From contig NZ_FNIV01000002.1 of NCBI RefSeq assembly GCF_900104135.1, forward strand, positions 372,001 through 436,000: a DNA stretch of 64,000 bases, in the 5' to 3' direction. Positions 8,097 through 18,200 of the stretch are shown here, piece by piece. Numbering within the stretch: the first letter of the stretch is position 1; each line of letters starts with the position of its first letter. The position numbers were made by a program, and so were the translations under genes. Under the pieces are notes generated by a model. The model was not told the origin of the DNA. It did not search any database and saw only the letters and a program-made list of their open reading frames with translations. Source of the stretch: Halomonas shengliensis. GTDB lineage: Bacteria > Pseudomonadota > Gammaproteobacteria > Pseudomonadales > Halomonadaceae.

Positions 8097-8703
8097 CCTC
8101 TCCCTCTACCTGGTCACCGACCCCGCCCTGTGCGCCGGCCACGGCCTGGTGGAGACCGTGGTGGCCGCGGTGCGCGGCGGCGCCAGCGTGGTCCAGCTGC
8201 GCGACAAGCACGCCGCGGACGGCGAGCTGATCGACCAGGCACGCAGGCTCAAGGCGGCCCTGGCCGGCAGCGGCGTGCCGCTGATCATCAATGACCGCCT
8301 GGCGGTGGCGGTGGAGAGCGGCGCCGACGGCCTGCATATCGGCCAGGACGACGGCGAGGTGGCCGAGGCCCGGGCGGCACTGGGGGAGCAGGCGATCCTG
8401 GGTCTCTCGGTGCAGACCCTGGAGCAGCTGGCGCGCATCGATGCCAAGCGCCTCGACTACCTGGGGCTCGGCCCGGTGTTCGCCACCCCCAGCAAGCACG
8501 ACCACGCCGAGCCGCTGGGCTTTGCGGGGCTGGCCACCCTGGCGGCGGCGAGCCCCCTGCCCGGCGTGGCCATCGGTGGCCTCAAGGCGGAGCACGTGGC
8601 GGCGACGCGCCAGGCCGGCGCCCAGGGCCTGGCGGTGATCTCGGCGATCTGCGGTATGCCGGACCCCGAGGCGGCGGCGCGCGCCTTCGGTCCGTGGGGC
8701 TGA
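8086..8703 (+). CDS. thiE: thiamine-phosphate synthase ThiE
   Basis: A 205-residue TIM-barrel enzyme that joins thiazole phosphate and HMP pyrophosphate to make thiamine phosphate. Characteristic blocks seen are SLYLVTDPALC, VVQLRDKHA (phosphate and Mg contacts), PLIINDRLAVAVESGADGLHIGQDD, ILGLSVQTLEQL, DYLGLGPVFATPSK, GVAIGGLKAEHV and AVISAICG. It overlaps thiM by 11 bases and ends 7 bases before the convergent EamA gene. With ThiM it gives thiazole salvage; ThiD and the de novo genes are not here. Confidence 0.94.
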   Translation: MRLDLSLYLVTDPALCAGHGLVETVVAAVRGGASVVQLRDKHAADGELIDQARRLKAALAGSGVPLIINDRLAVAVESGADGLHIGQDDGEVAEARAALGEQAILGLSVQTLEQLARIDAKRLDYLGLGPVFATPSKHDHAEPLGFAGLATLAAASPLPGVAIGGLKAEHVAATRQAGAQGLAVISAICGMPDPEAAARAFGPWG

Positions 8704-8710
8704 AGGGGGC

Positions 8711-9586
8711 TCAGGCGGTGGGGCGTCGCTTGAGCGAGGTGCGTCCCTCGCGATAGGCGATGGCCAGGCCGCTGCCGATGATCAGCGCGCTGCCCACGAA
8801 CACCCAGAGGTCCGGCATCTCGCCCCAGAACCACCAGCCGAGCACCACCGCCCAGAGCATGGCGGTGTAGTCGAAGGGGGCGGCGATGGCCGCCGGGGCA
8901 TGGCGGAAGGCCAGGGTGATGAAGGCGGTGGCCCCCACCCCGAACAGCCCCGAGCCGAGGAAGCCCAGCCAGTGCCACGGCAGCGGCGCCTGCCACACCC
9001 AGGGCAGCAGCAGCCCGGTGATCACGAAGGGCACCAGGGTCATGTGGAAGATCATGGCCCAGAGATGCTCGGTGGCGCCCCAACGCCGTGCGGTGATCAG
9101 CATCAGCGCATAGAAGAGCGCCGCCCCCACCAGCACCAGGGAGCCCGGATGGAAGGCCTCGCCACCGGGGCGTACCACGATCAGCACGCCGACGAAGCCT
9201 ACCAGCGAGGCGGCCAGCACCGGCCCCTCGATGCGCTCGCCGAGGAGCGGCACCGAGAGCAGGGTCACGAACAGCGGCGCCACGAAGGCGATGGCCGTGG
9301 CCTCGGCCAGCGGCAGCAGGGTCAGGCCCAGCACGAAGCAGCCCATGGTGCCGGTGTAGATCAGCCCGCGCAGCAGGTGCACCCCGGGGCGCCGGGTGCG
9401 CAGCTTGCGCAGGCCACCGGCAAAGTGGGCCAGCAACGCGATCAGCGGCAGCGACACCAGGGTGCGGAAGAAGATGATCTGAAGCGGCGAGTGCACCTCG
9501 CCGAGCCACTTGGAGATGGCGTCGCCGACGGCCAGGCAGAGCACCCCCAGGCACATGAACCCGATCCCCTTGATCGACGCCGACAT
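8711..9586 (-). CDS. EamA-family (DMT superfamily) transporter
   Basis: A 291-residue integral membrane protein with ten predicted helices arranged as two EamA repeats (about residues 5-140 and 150-280). The first repeat contains the usual FFRTLVSLPLI and LPLAEATAIAFVAPLFVTLLSVPLLGERI, the second AAIAAPFDYTAMLWAVVLGWWFWGEMP. The family exports metabolites or drugs, or takes up small solutes; no substrate can be assigned. The start follows a strong GAGGAGG site. It is convergent with thiE and lies downstream of the dacC-like gene behind a hairpin. Confidence 0.85.
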   Translation of the reverse strand: MSASIKGIGFMCLGVLCLAVGDAISKWLGEVHSPLQIIFFRTLVSLPLIALLAHFAGGLRKLRTRRPGVHLLRGLIYTGTMGCFVLGLTLLPLAEATAIAFVAPLFVTLLSVPLLGERIEGPVLAASLVGFVGVLIVVRPGGEAFHPGSLVLVGAALFYALMLITARRWGATEHLWAMIFHMTLVPFVITGLLLPWVWQAPLPWHWLGFLGSGLFGVGATAFITLAFRHAPAAIAAPFDYTAMLWAVVLGWWFWGEMPDLWVFVGSALIIGSGLAIAYREGRTSLKRRPTA

Positions 9587-9619
9587 CCCGCCTCCTCGTG
9601 CAGCTCGCCACCAAAAGCG

Positions 9620-9650
9620 CCACCCCGCCGGCAGGGAGCCAACGGGGTGG
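9620..9650 (-). terminator. terminator after the D-Ala-D-Ala carboxypeptidase gene
   Basis: CCACCCCG (9620-9627) pairs with CGGGGTGG (9643-9650). Read on the minus strand the stem is followed by CGCTTTTGG, a short T run, and it lies between the carboxypeptidase stop (9694) and the EamA start (9586). Confidence 0.5.
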
Positions 9651-9693
9651 GCAGGAGGGTCAGACTAGAAGCTTCGCAGGCGAACGGCAACCG

Positions 9694-11100
9694 CTACATG
9701 CCGGCGCCCACCACCATGCAGTCGATGCCGTCACGAGCCAGGCTGCGGCAGGCGCGGTAGGCCTGGTTCTCGTCGAGGTTGACCAGCCGGGCCCGGAACA
9801 GCGGCTGGGGCCCGGGCGCCTCGTGGATGTCGACCCGGGCGTTGGCCAGGTCGCTGGCCAGGCGGTCGGCGGCGCGGCCGGCCAGGCTGCGGGCGTTGTC
9901 GGGGTTGCTGAAGGCGCCCACCTGAACGCCCCAGCCACCGCTGCGCCCCAGCGGCTCGAGGCGCTGGGTGGTGCGGCTCGCGGGCTCGTCGGCCTGGGCG
10001 ATCAGCTCACGGATCGGATCGTTGGCCGAGCCCTGAGCGGTCTCCGGCAGCGCCGAGCTCGCGCGGGGCAACGGCTCGGGGGCCTCGAGGCTGGCCAGCC
10101 GGGGCTCGGGCTCCAGGCGTGCGACGACGCGCTCGGCCGGCGCCTGGCGCGCGGCCAGCTGCACCTCGGGCGGCGAGGAGGGCGCCACCGGACGCGCGGC
10201 GGGCAGGGTCGGCTCGAGGTTCATGCGCTCGCCGGAGAAGTCCGCCGAGGCGACCCAGTCGCCGCGCCCGAACAGCGAGGCGCGCACGAAGCCGCGATCC
10301 AGCAGGTCCGCCATATGGGCATCGCGGGAGGCGGCGGTGAAGCCCCCCATCACCACCGACACCAGACGACGGCCGTCACGCACCGCCGAGGTGGCCACGT
10401 TGAAGCCCGAGGCACGGATGAACCCGGTCTTGAGGCCGTCGGCGCCGGGATAGTTGTCGAGCAGGCGGTTGTGGCCGGTGATGGTCTTGCCCTTCCAGGC
10501 GAAGCGGGTGCGCGAGAAGTAGTGGTAGTACTGGGGGAAATCCTGCATCAGGCGCAGCGACAGGACGGCCATGTCGCGGGCGGTGGTGGTCTGGCCGGCG
10601 TCGGGCAGGCCATGGGGATTGCGGAAGGTGGTGTCGTGCATGCCCAGCTCGCGGGCCTTGGCGGTCATCATGCCGGCGAAGTGGCTCTCGCTGCCGCCCA
10701 GGGCCTCCGCCACCACCACCGCCACGTCGTTGGCCGACTTGATGATCAGCGCCTGGATGGCGGTCTCCACCGGGATCGTCGAGCCGGCCTTCACGTAGAG
10801 CTTGGAGGCGGGCTTGGAAGCGGCATAGGAGGAGACCGGAAGCGGCTGGTCGAGGCTCATGCTGCGCCCTTCCAGCGCCTCGAACAGCAGGTAGAGGGTC
10901 ATCATCTTGGTCAGCGAGGCCGGATAGCGGGTCTCCTCGGCGTTGGCGGCGTGGAGGATCTCGCCGCTCTCCACGTCGACGACGATGGCCGCATACTTGG
11001 GGTTGGCCTGCGCCGCCGTGGCCAGCAGCACCGCCAGGCTCACCAGCAGCCCGAACGCCAACAGCCGTGAGCGGCCCAGGGCCTGGATCGCGGTCACCAT
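9694..11100 (-). CDS. D-alanyl-D-alanine carboxypeptidase (peptidase S11) with C-terminal SPOR domain
   Basis: A 468-residue secreted penicillin-binding protein of the DacA/DacC type that trims terminal D-Ala from peptidoglycan pentapeptides. A signal peptide covers residues 1-32 (cleavage near AQA-NP). Catalytic motifs are SLTK (Ser62, Lys65), SAN (122-124) and KTG (224-226). A Pro/Ala-rich linker of about 100 residues leads to a C-terminal SPOR domain (about 388-468, starting GGWGVQVGAFSN), which binds denuded glycan strands and usually directs proteins to the septum. The enterobacterial proteins have a membrane-anchoring amphipathic helix there instead. Its start follows GAGGGAG. Confidence 0.92.
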   Translation of the reverse strand: MVTAIQALGRSRLLAFGLLVSLAVLLATAAQANPKYAAIVVDVESGEILHAANAEETRYPASLTKMMTLYLLFEALEGRSMSLDQPLPVSSYAASKPASKLYVKAGSTIPVETAIQALIIKSANDVAVVVAEALGGSESHFAGMMTAKARELGMHDTTFRNPHGLPDAGQTTTARDMAVLSLRLMQDFPQYYHYFSRTRFAWKGKTITGHNRLLDNYPGADGLKTGFIRASGFNVATSAVRDGRRLVSVVMGGFTAASRDAHMADLLDRGFVRASLFGRGDWVASADFSGERMNLEPTLPAARPVAPSSPPEVQLAARQAPAERVVARLEPEPRLASLEAPEPLPRASSALPETAQGSANDPIRELIAQADEPASRTTQRLEPLGRSGGWGVQVGAFSNPDNARSLAGRAADRLASDLANARVDIHEAPGPQPLFRARLVNLDENQAYRACRSLARDGIDCMVVGAGM

Positions 11101-11234
11101 ACGCTTGCTCCCTCGAATGTCCCGATAGTGCTGTGCTCGATAACGCTTTTGTTGGGGCGTCTTCCCGCATTATGGCCCGCATAGCGCCGCTGTACAGGGC
11201 GTGGCGGCAAAAAATCCACGACTCGCCTGCCCTT

Positions 11235-11996
11235 CTAGCCCGCCAGGCGCGAGGCCCCCAGCCACACCAGGCGTAGCGCCAGCAGGGTCAGGGCCCACTT
11301 GAACAGGGCATCGAAGCGGTGCTCCGAGAGGCGTCGCAGCAGGCGCAGGCCGAGCCAGGTGCCGACGAAGCCCGAGGCGACCATGGCCAGCATTAGCCCC
11401 AGCCAGTCACGGAACACGAAACCGGCCATGCCGAACACGAAGGCCTTGGTGAGGTGCTGGGCGCTCATGCAGGCCGAGAAGGTGGCGACCTTGGCCAGGC
11501 GGTCGCTCTGCCCCTGCTTGATAAAGGCCGCCACCATGGGCCCGCTGGCGCCCACCAGGCTGGAGAGCAATGTGGTCAGGGCGCCGGCCAGCAGCACCCC
11601 GACGCGCCCCAGGGCACGCCGGGGCAGCCCCGGCCCCCAGCAGCTGTAGAGCACGAAGGCGGCGATGCACAGCTCCAGCACCCCGGCGGGCAGGCGCACC
11701 AGCAGCCAGCTCGCCGCCAGGGCACCCAGCACCACGCCGGGCAGGAAGGCGGCGATCACCGTGCGGTCGACGTGGCGCCAGGTGAGCACGACCCGCCCCA
11801 CGTTGGAGCCGGTCTGCACCATGCCGTGCACCGGGATCAGCGCCGCCGCCGGCATCACCTGGGCCAGCGCCATGATCAGCAGCAGGCCACCCCCGACCCC
11901 CACCGCCGCGGTGAAGGCGGAGGTGAACACCGAGATCAGGACCAGCAGCAGGTTGATGCCGGCGGAGAGCGGGGAGAGCAGGTCGAGCAGCGTCAT
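11235..11996 (-). CDS. TauE/SafE-family sulfite exporter-like membrane protein
   Basis: A 253-residue protein with seven to eight predicted helices in the TauE/SafE (DUF81) fold. The N-terminal FTAAVGVGGGLLLIMALAQVMPAAALIPVHGMVQTGSN and the mid-protein GASGPMVAAFIKQG are the two family repeat motifs. Family members carry sulfite, sulfoacetate or other organic anions. No sulfonate genes are nearby, so the substrate is unknown. The ribosome site is weak. It stands alone between the carboxypeptidase and sdaA. Confidence 0.85.
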   Translation of the reverse strand: MTLLDLLSPLSAGINLLLVLISVFTSAFTAAVGVGGGLLLIMALAQVMPAAALIPVHGMVQTGSNVGRVVLTWRHVDRTVIAAFLPGVVLGALAASWLLVRLPAGVLELCIAAFVLYSCWGPGLPRRALGRVGVLLAGALTTLLSSLVGASGPMVAAFIKQGQSDRLAKVATFSACMSAQHLTKAFVFGMAGFVFRDWLGLMLAMVASGFVGTWLGLRLLRRLSEHRFDALFKWALTLLALRLVWLGASRLAG

Positions 11997-12171
11997 CGGG
12001 AGGGCCCTGCAGGAGCGAATGGCAGCGCCCTAGGGTAGCGAGGGGTGAGCGAGAAATCTCGCTTCCCCCTGCTCGACCCGAGGCGGCCATACCTCCCGGG
12101 TGTTCCACCGCCCGGACACCGGGCCTGTTCTCTCCCCCCGTGGATGGAAGGGGTGACCGGTCCAGGGGCGC

Positions 12172-13551
12172 TCAGCACTCGATGGCGCTGACCGCGAGCC
12201 CGCCCTTGGAGGTCTCCTTGTACTTCTCCTGCATGTCGGCGCCGGTGTCGCGCATGGTGCGGATCACCTTGTCCAGCGAGATGAAGTGCTGGCCGTCGCC
12301 ACGCAGGGCCATCTGGGCGGCGTTGATGGCCTTCACCGAGGCGATGGCGTTGCGCTCGATGCAGGGTACCTGGACGAGGCCGCCCACCGGGTCGCAGGTC
12401 AGCCCCAGGTTGTGCTCCAGGCCGATCTCGGCGGCGTTCTCGACCTGGTCGATGGTGCCGCCCATCACCTCGGTGAGGCCGGCGGCGGCCATGGCGCAGG
12501 CCGAGCCCACCTCGCCCTGGCAGCCCACCTCGGCGCCGGAGATGGAGGCGTTCTTCTTGCACAGGATGCCCACGGCGCCGGCGGCCAGCAGGAAGTCCAC
12601 CACGTCGCGATCGCAGGCCCCCTTCCGGAACTGCATGTAGTAGTGCAGCACCGCCGGGATGATGCCCGCCGCGCCGTTGGTGGGGGCGGTGACCATGCGC
12701 CCGCCGGCGGCGTTCTCCTCGTTGACCGCCAGGGCGTAGAGGTTGACCCAGTCCATGGCCGACATGGTGGTGGCGATCAGCGAGTCGTCGTCGCGGCTGT
12801 CCAGCAGCCGCAGGTGCAGGGAGCGGGCGCGGCGCCGGACGTTGAGCCCCCCGGGCAGTACCCCCTCGGCCTCGAGCCCCTTCTCCACGCAGGCCTTCAT
12901 GGCCTGCCAGATCTCGCAGAGTCCCTTGCGGATCTCTTCCTCGCCGCGCCACGCCTTCTCGTTCTCCAGCATCAGCTCGCTGATCCGCAGGCCGCTCTCG
13001 CGGCACATGCGCAGCAGGTCATCGGCGGTCTGGAAGTCGTAGGGGATCTCGGTGTGGTCGGTGTCCAGCACCCCGTCGGCGGCCTGGGCCTCATCGATGA
13101 CGAAGCCGCCCCCCACCGAGTAGTAGGTGTTGCGGTAGAGCTCGCCGGCCTCGCCGTAGGCCAGCAGGCGCATGGCGTTGGGATGGCGCGGCAGACTCTC
13201 CTCGAGCAGGCGCATGTCGCGCGCCCAGTCGAAGGCGACCGCATGCCGATTGGCCAGACGCAGCGTGGCCGACGCCTGGAGTTCCTCGATGCGTGGGGCG
13301 ATGACATCGGGGTCGATGCGGTCGGGGCGCTCGCCCATCAGGCCCATGATCACCGCACGGTCGGTGCCGTGGCCAATGCCGGTGGCGGAGAGCGAGCCGT
13401 AGAGTTCGACCTCGAGGCGCGTGACGTGCCCGGTCAGCTCCCTGGCATCGAGCTCGGCGACGAAGTTGCAGGCGGCCTGCATCGGGCCCACGGTGTGGGA
13501 ACTGGACGGCCCGACGCCGACCTTGAACAGATCGAAGACGCTGATTGGCAT
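12172..13551 (-). CDS. sdaA: L-serine ammonia-lyase (L-serine dehydratase), iron-sulfur type
   Basis: A 459-residue single-chain enzyme converting L-serine to pyruvate and ammonia with a [4Fe-4S] cluster. The N-terminal beta domain begins [25 protein letters not shown]. The catalytic alpha domain carries the cluster cysteines within [20 protein letters not shown] and [18 protein letters not shown]. Length matches E. coli SdaA/SdaB (about 454). It sits next to purU and soxBDAG-glyA on the same strand, so it most likely turns serine made by GlyA from sarcosine-derived glycine into pyruvate. Confidence 0.95.
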   Translation of the reverse strand: MPISVFDLFKVGVGPSSSHTVGPMQAACNFVAELDARELTGHVTRLEVELYGSLSATGIGHGTDRAVIMGLMGERPDRIDPDVIAPRIEELQASATLRLANRHAVAFDWARDMRLLEESLPRHPNAMRLLAYGEAGELYRNTYYSVGGGFVIDEAQAADGVLDTDHTEIPYDFQTADDLLRMCRESGLRISELMLENEKAWRGEEEIRKGLCEIWQAMKACVEKGLEAEGVLPGGLNVRRRARSLHLRLLDSRDDDSLIATTMSAMDWVNLYALAVNEENAAGGRMVTAPTNGAAGIIPAVLHYYMQFRKGACDRDVVDFLLAAGAVGILCKKNASISGAEVGCQGEVGSACAMAAAGLTEVMGGTIDQVENAAEIGLEHNLGLTCDPVGGLVQVPCIERNAIASVKAINAAQMALRGDGQHFISLDKVIRTMRDTGADMQEKYKETSKGGLAVSAIEC

Positions 13552-13650
13552 GATGCGATGACCTTGTTATTGGATGGATCGATAGGCGCCTGACGGCGCC
13601 GCTCGCCCGGCAGAGCCGGCCTCCTACGCGCTACGCGTCCACTGACGCGC

Positions 13651-14517
13651 CTAACGATCGAAGACCACGGTGCGGTTGGCATGCAGGAAGACGCGGCGCT
13701 CCACGTGCAGGGCCACGGCGCGGGCCAGGGTCAGGCACTCGACGTCGCGCCCCTTGGCCACCAGGTCCTCCGGGTAGTCGGCGTGGCTCACCGGCTCCAC
13801 GCCCTGGGTGATGATCGGCCCCTCGTCCAGGTCGTCGTTGATGTAGTGGGCGGTGGCACCGACCAGCTTGACGCCCTTCTCGTAGGCCTGGTGGTAGGGC
13901 CTGGCGCCCTTGAAGCCGGGCAGCAGCGAGTGGTGGATGTTGATGGCGCGGCCGCTGAGCCTCGCGCACATCTCGCTTGAGAGCACCTGCATGTAGCGCG
14001 CCAGGATCACCAGCTCGGCGCCGCTCTCCTGCACCACCTGCCACACCTGGGCCTCCTGCTGGGGCTTGGTCTCGGGGGTGATCGGGAAGTGGTGATAGGG
14101 AATGCCGTGCCACTCCGCCAGGTCGGAAAGGTCCGGGTGGTTGGAGACGATGGCGCGTATCTCGATGGGCAGCTGGCCGATGCGGTAGCGATACAGCAGG
14201 TCGTTGAGGCAGTGATCCGCCTTGGAGACCATGATCACCACCGGCATTCGCGTGCCGGGGGCGGTGAGCTCGAAGGTCATCTCGAACTCGGCGGCACGGG
14301 CGGCGAACTCGGCCTGGAAGGCCTCGGCATCGAAGCCCTCGGCCTCCGGCTTGAATTCCGTGCGGATAAAGAAGCGCCCGCTCAGGCGATCGTCGAAGGA
14401 GTGCTGCTCGGTGATGTAGCAGCGGCTCTCCTTGAGGAAGCGGGTGACCACGTCCACGGTACCCAGGCGACTCGGGCACTGGGCGGCCAGGATCCAGCGA
14501 TTGTTGTTGTCCTGCAT
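13651..14517 (-). CDS. purU: formyltetrahydrofolate deformylase PurU
   Basis: A 288-residue hydrolase that splits 10-formyl-THF into formate and THF. Residues about 10-85 form an ACT domain; the formyltransferase-like catalytic domain follows, with INIHHSLLPGFKGARPYHQAY (Asn and His of the active site) and GATAHYINDDLDEGPIITQ (catalytic Asp). Its start follows GGGAGAG. In pseudomonads purU is co-located with sarcosine oxidase genes, where it prevents one-carbon folate from accumulating during methyl-amine catabolism; the same logic applies here, directly downstream of soxG. Confidence 0.95.
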   Translation of the reverse strand: MQDNNNRWILAAQCPSRLGTVDVVTRFLKESRCYITEQHSFDDRLSGRFFIRTEFKPEAEGFDAEAFQAEFAARAAEFEMTFELTAPGTRMPVVIMVSKADHCLNDLLYRYRIGQLPIEIRAIVSNHPDLSDLAEWHGIPYHHFPITPETKPQQEAQVWQVVQESGAELVILARYMQVLSSEMCARLSGRAINIHHSLLPGFKGARPYHQAYEKGVKLVGATAHYINDDLDEGPIITQGVEPVSHADYPEDLVAKGRDVECLTLARAVALHVERRVFLHANRTVVFDR

Positions 14518-14535
14518 GGTTGTCTCTCCCGAAAG

Positions 14536-14555
14536 GGGCCGGCGGATGCCGGCCC
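14536..14555 (-). terminator. hairpin between soxG and purU
   Basis: GGGCCGGC and GCCGGCCC form a perfect 8-bp stem with a GGAT loop in the 63-base gap. On the minus strand only a weak T content follows, so it may attenuate rather than fully stop transcription into purU. Confidence 0.4.
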
Positions 14556-14580
14556 TCTCTCTTCTGTCAGGCGACAGCCG

Positions 14581-15231
14581 TCACCCTTCCACGCCGATGG
14601 CGTACTCGGCGCCGGCGTCCAGGATCCAGCGATAGAGGTAGTCGGCGAAGCTTCTGCGCAGCACCAGCTCCCAGCGCTCCTCGGTGGGGCGGCGCAGGAT
14701 CAGGTTGGCCTTGGCGAACACCGTGGTCACCCCCTTGCCCACCGGGAAGGCCTCCGGGTGGACGTCATAGGGCGTCGACTTCATCAAGAGCTCCCGGGCC
14801 TTCTCGCCCGAGAGCTCGATCAGGGTCTGGCCGCCGCTGACGTTGACGATGGCGGTGTGGGCATCGCCCAGCGCCTCGCGCAGGCGCTTCTCCAGGGCGA
14901 ACTCCTCGCCGCCGGGCACGATCACCAGCCACTCGTCGGGCGAGAGCCACTGGACCGAGCGCTCGCCGCTTTCGTCTCGGGTCAGGGTGTTGGGGCGTCC
15001 CGGCAGGCCGAACCCCAGTACCTGGCGCACCGCCTCGTCGAGGACGATGGCGCCGCCGCGCAGGATCAGGTGACCCGCCATGTCGCGCTCACGCAGCACC
15101 ACGCGGCTCTTCTCGCCGACCGCGGGACGGCCGCTGTGATGGTAGGACCAGGCCAGCGGCGATTCCGCCGGCACCTCGACCTGGGGACGGGCGTCGTAGA
15201 GGTTGTACCAGGTGGCGGTTTGCTCAGACAT
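14581..15231 (-). CDS. soxG: sarcosine oxidase gamma subunit
   Basis: A 216-residue GcvT-like subunit of heterotetrameric sarcosine oxidase, built as a T-protein-related fold (GAIVLDEAVRQVLGFGLPGRPN, WLSPDEWLVIVPG, VNVSGGQTLIELSGEKARELLMK). It helps form the site where the methylene group is passed to THF. The start at 15231 (MSEQTATWYNL) overlaps the soxA stop by 8 bases; an ATG nine codons upstream lies inside soxA and is less likely. It is the last gene of soxBDAG. Confidence 0.93.
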   Translation of the reverse strand: MSEQTATWYNLYDARPQVEVPAESPLAWSYHHSGRPAVGEKSRVVLRERDMAGHLILRGGAIVLDEAVRQVLGFGLPGRPNTLTRDESGERSVQWLSPDEWLVIVPGGEEFALEKRLREALGDAHTAIVNVSGGQTLIELSGEKARELLMKSTPYDVHPEAFPVGKGVTTVFAKANLILRRPTEERWELVLRRSFADYLYRWILDAGAEYAIGVEG

Positions 15232-18200
15232 TCTGGCGCTCTCCCTTGGGATCAACAAAGATCGTGCCGACGATTTCCGCGGCGTGGGTCTTGCCGTCGA
15301 CCATGGGCAGGTAGACGGTCTCGCCCATGCGCTGATGGCCGCCCTTGACCACGGCCAGCGCGAAGCCGCTCTTGAGGGTCGGGCTGTAGTAGCTGGAGGT
15401 GACGTGGCCCACCATGGGCATGGGGATAGCGTGATCCGGATCGAAGACGATCTGGGCGCCCTCCTCCAGCACCACCGATGGGTCCTTGGGCCTGAGCCCG
15501 ACCAGCTGCTTGCGGTCGGTGCGCCGGGTATCGGGGCGCGACAGGGCGCGCTTGCCCACCCAGGAGTTGGGCTTGTCGTAGCCGATGGCCCACTGCATGC
15601 CGAGGTCCTCCGGGGTCACCGAGCCATCGGTATCCTGCCCGGCGATGATGAAGCCCTTCTCGGCGCGCAGGACGTGCATCGTCTCGGTGCCGTAGGGCGT
15701 CAGGCCGTACTTCTCGCCGTGCTCGAACAGCGTCTTCCAGACATGCATGGCATAGTTGGCCTGAACGTTGATCTCGTAGGCTAGCTCGCCGGTGAAGGAG
15801 ATGCGGAAGACCCGCGCGGGCACGTCCGCCACCTTGCCCTCGCGCCAGTCCATGAACTTGAAGGCATCACGGTCGAGGTCGATATCGGTGATCTCACCCA
15901 GCAGCTTGCGCGCCTCGGGCCCGGTCACCGTCATGGTCGCCCACTGGTCGGTCACCGAGGTGAAGGTGACATCCAGCTCCGGCCACTCGGTCTGGTGCCA
16001 CAGCTCCAGCCACTCCATCACGCCGGCGGCGCCGCCGGTGGTGGTGGTCATCAGGAAGTGGTTCTCGGCCAGGCAGCTGGTGGTGCCGTCGTCCATCAGC
16101 ATGCCGTCGTCCTTGCACATCAGCCCGTAGCGGGCGCGGCCGGGCGCCAGCTTGGCCCACTTGTTGGTGTAGATGCGCCCCAGGAACTCGCGGGCATCCG
16201 GGCCCTGGATGTCGATCTTGCCCAGCGTCGAGGCATCGAGGATGCCGACCTTCTCGCGCACGGCGAGGCACTCCCGGGCGACCGCCTCGTCCATGCTCTC
16301 CTTCTTGCCGTCGACGGTCCTCGGGAAGTACCAAGGGCGCTTCCACTGGCCCACGTCCTCGAATTCGGCGCCGTGCTCCACGTGCCACTGGTGCAGGGCG
16401 GTGTAGCGCTCGGGATCGAAGAGGTCACGGCAGTGGCGGCCGACGATGGCACCGAAGGTGACCGGGGTGTAGTTGGGGCGGAACACCGTGGTGCCCACCT
16501 CGGGGATCGACTTGCCCAGGCAGCGGGCGGCGATGGCCATGCCGTTGATGTTGCCCAGCTTGCCCTGGTCGGTGCCGAAGCCCATGGCGGTGTAGCGCTT
16601 GACGTGCTCGATGGACTCGAAGCCCTCGCGGGTGGCCAGTTCGATGGCCGCCGCGGTGACGTCGTTCTGCAGGTCGACGAACTGCTTGGGAGCGCGCAGG
16701 GTGGGCTTCTCGTGGGGTACCTGATAGAGCGCGCAGGCCTGGCCTTCGCGGATGACATCGGCCCGGGGCAGCTCGATGGCATCGGCGGACCGGCCCAGCG
16801 CGGTGAGTGCCTCGCGCGCCTTGGCCATGCCGTCGGCAAGGCCACCGGCCAGGTCATGCACGCCACGGGCACTGCCGGCGGCATGCACGCCCTTCACCAG
16901 GCTGGGCACGAAGCCGAGGATCTCCTCGTTCCAGGTCGGCCGGGCGCCGGTGTGGGAGGCCAGGTGGATCACCGGGCTGTAGCCGCCGGAGCTGGCGATG
17001 GTGTCGCAGGCCAGGGTCTCGGCCTGGCCGGTGACCGTGAATGCCTCGGCATCGATGGTGGCGACGCGGGCACCGCTGACGCGCTTGTCTCCCTTGGCCT
17101 CGATCACCGCCGAGCCCTCGATGATGCGGATGCCACGGGCGCGGGCCTGCTCGACCAGCTCGCCGTCCGGGTGGCGGCGTGCATCGACGATGGCCACCAC
17201 CTCGCGGCCGGCCTCATCCCAGTCCAGGGCGGCGCGGTAGGCGTGGTCATTGCTGACGGAGAGCACCAGCCTGTTGCCCGGCACCACCCCGTAGCGGCGG
17301 ATATAGGTGGAGACGGCACCAGCCACCAGGTTGCCCGGCACGTCGTTGCCGGCGTAGACCAGCGGCCGCTCGTGGGCGCCGGTGGCCAGCAGCACCTGGC
17401 CGGCGCGCACGCGGTGCATGCGCGAGCGGGTAGAACGGACGCCGTCGACCGTCGGCGCGGTCTCGCCGAGGTGCTCGGTGCGCCGCTCGTGCAGGGTCAC
17501 GAAGTGGTGATCGTGGTAGCCGTTGGCGGTGGTGCGGGGCAGCAGGGTGACGTTGGCGCACTCGGCGAGCTCGGCGACGGCCTGCTCTGCCCACTGGGCT
17601 GCGGGACGGTCGTCGAGCAGCTCGCGGCTGTCGAGCAGCGAGCCGCCCAGCTCCTCCTGCTCGTCGCAGAGGATCACTCGGGCACCGGCACGTGCCGCGG
17701 TGAGCGCGGCGGCGAGGCCCGCGGGGCCGGCGCCGATCACCAGCAGGTCGCAGTGCTGGTTGAGATGATCGTAACTGTCGGGATCGCGTTCCATGGGACT
17801 GCGGCCCAGTCCCGCCCCCTTGCGGATGAACTTCTCGTAGGTCATCCACATGGAGGCCGGTGCCATGAAGGTCTTATAGTAGAAGCCCGGCGGCATGAAG
17901 CGCCCGCCCAGCTTGCCCACCAGGCTCATGGCGTCACGCTGGACATTGGGCCAGCCGTTGGTGCTGCGCGCCACCAGGCCATCGAAGAGCGCCTGCTGGG
18001 TGGCGCGCACGTTGGGTACCTGGGCCGCCTCGTTGCTGCCCAGCTGGACCAGCGCATTGGGCTCCTCGGCGCCGGCGGCGACGATGCCGCGGGGCCGCGA
18101 GTACTTGAAGCTGCGGTTGACGACATCCACCCCGTTGGCCAGCAGTGCCGAGGCCAGGGTATCGCCGGCATGGCCCTGGTAGGTCTTGCCGTTGTAGGTG

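Noticed and set aside
13585-13600. GGCGCC-TGAC-GGCGCC between sdaA and purU as a terminator
   Set aside because: The 6-bp self-complementary arms are common by chance at this GC content and no T tract follows.
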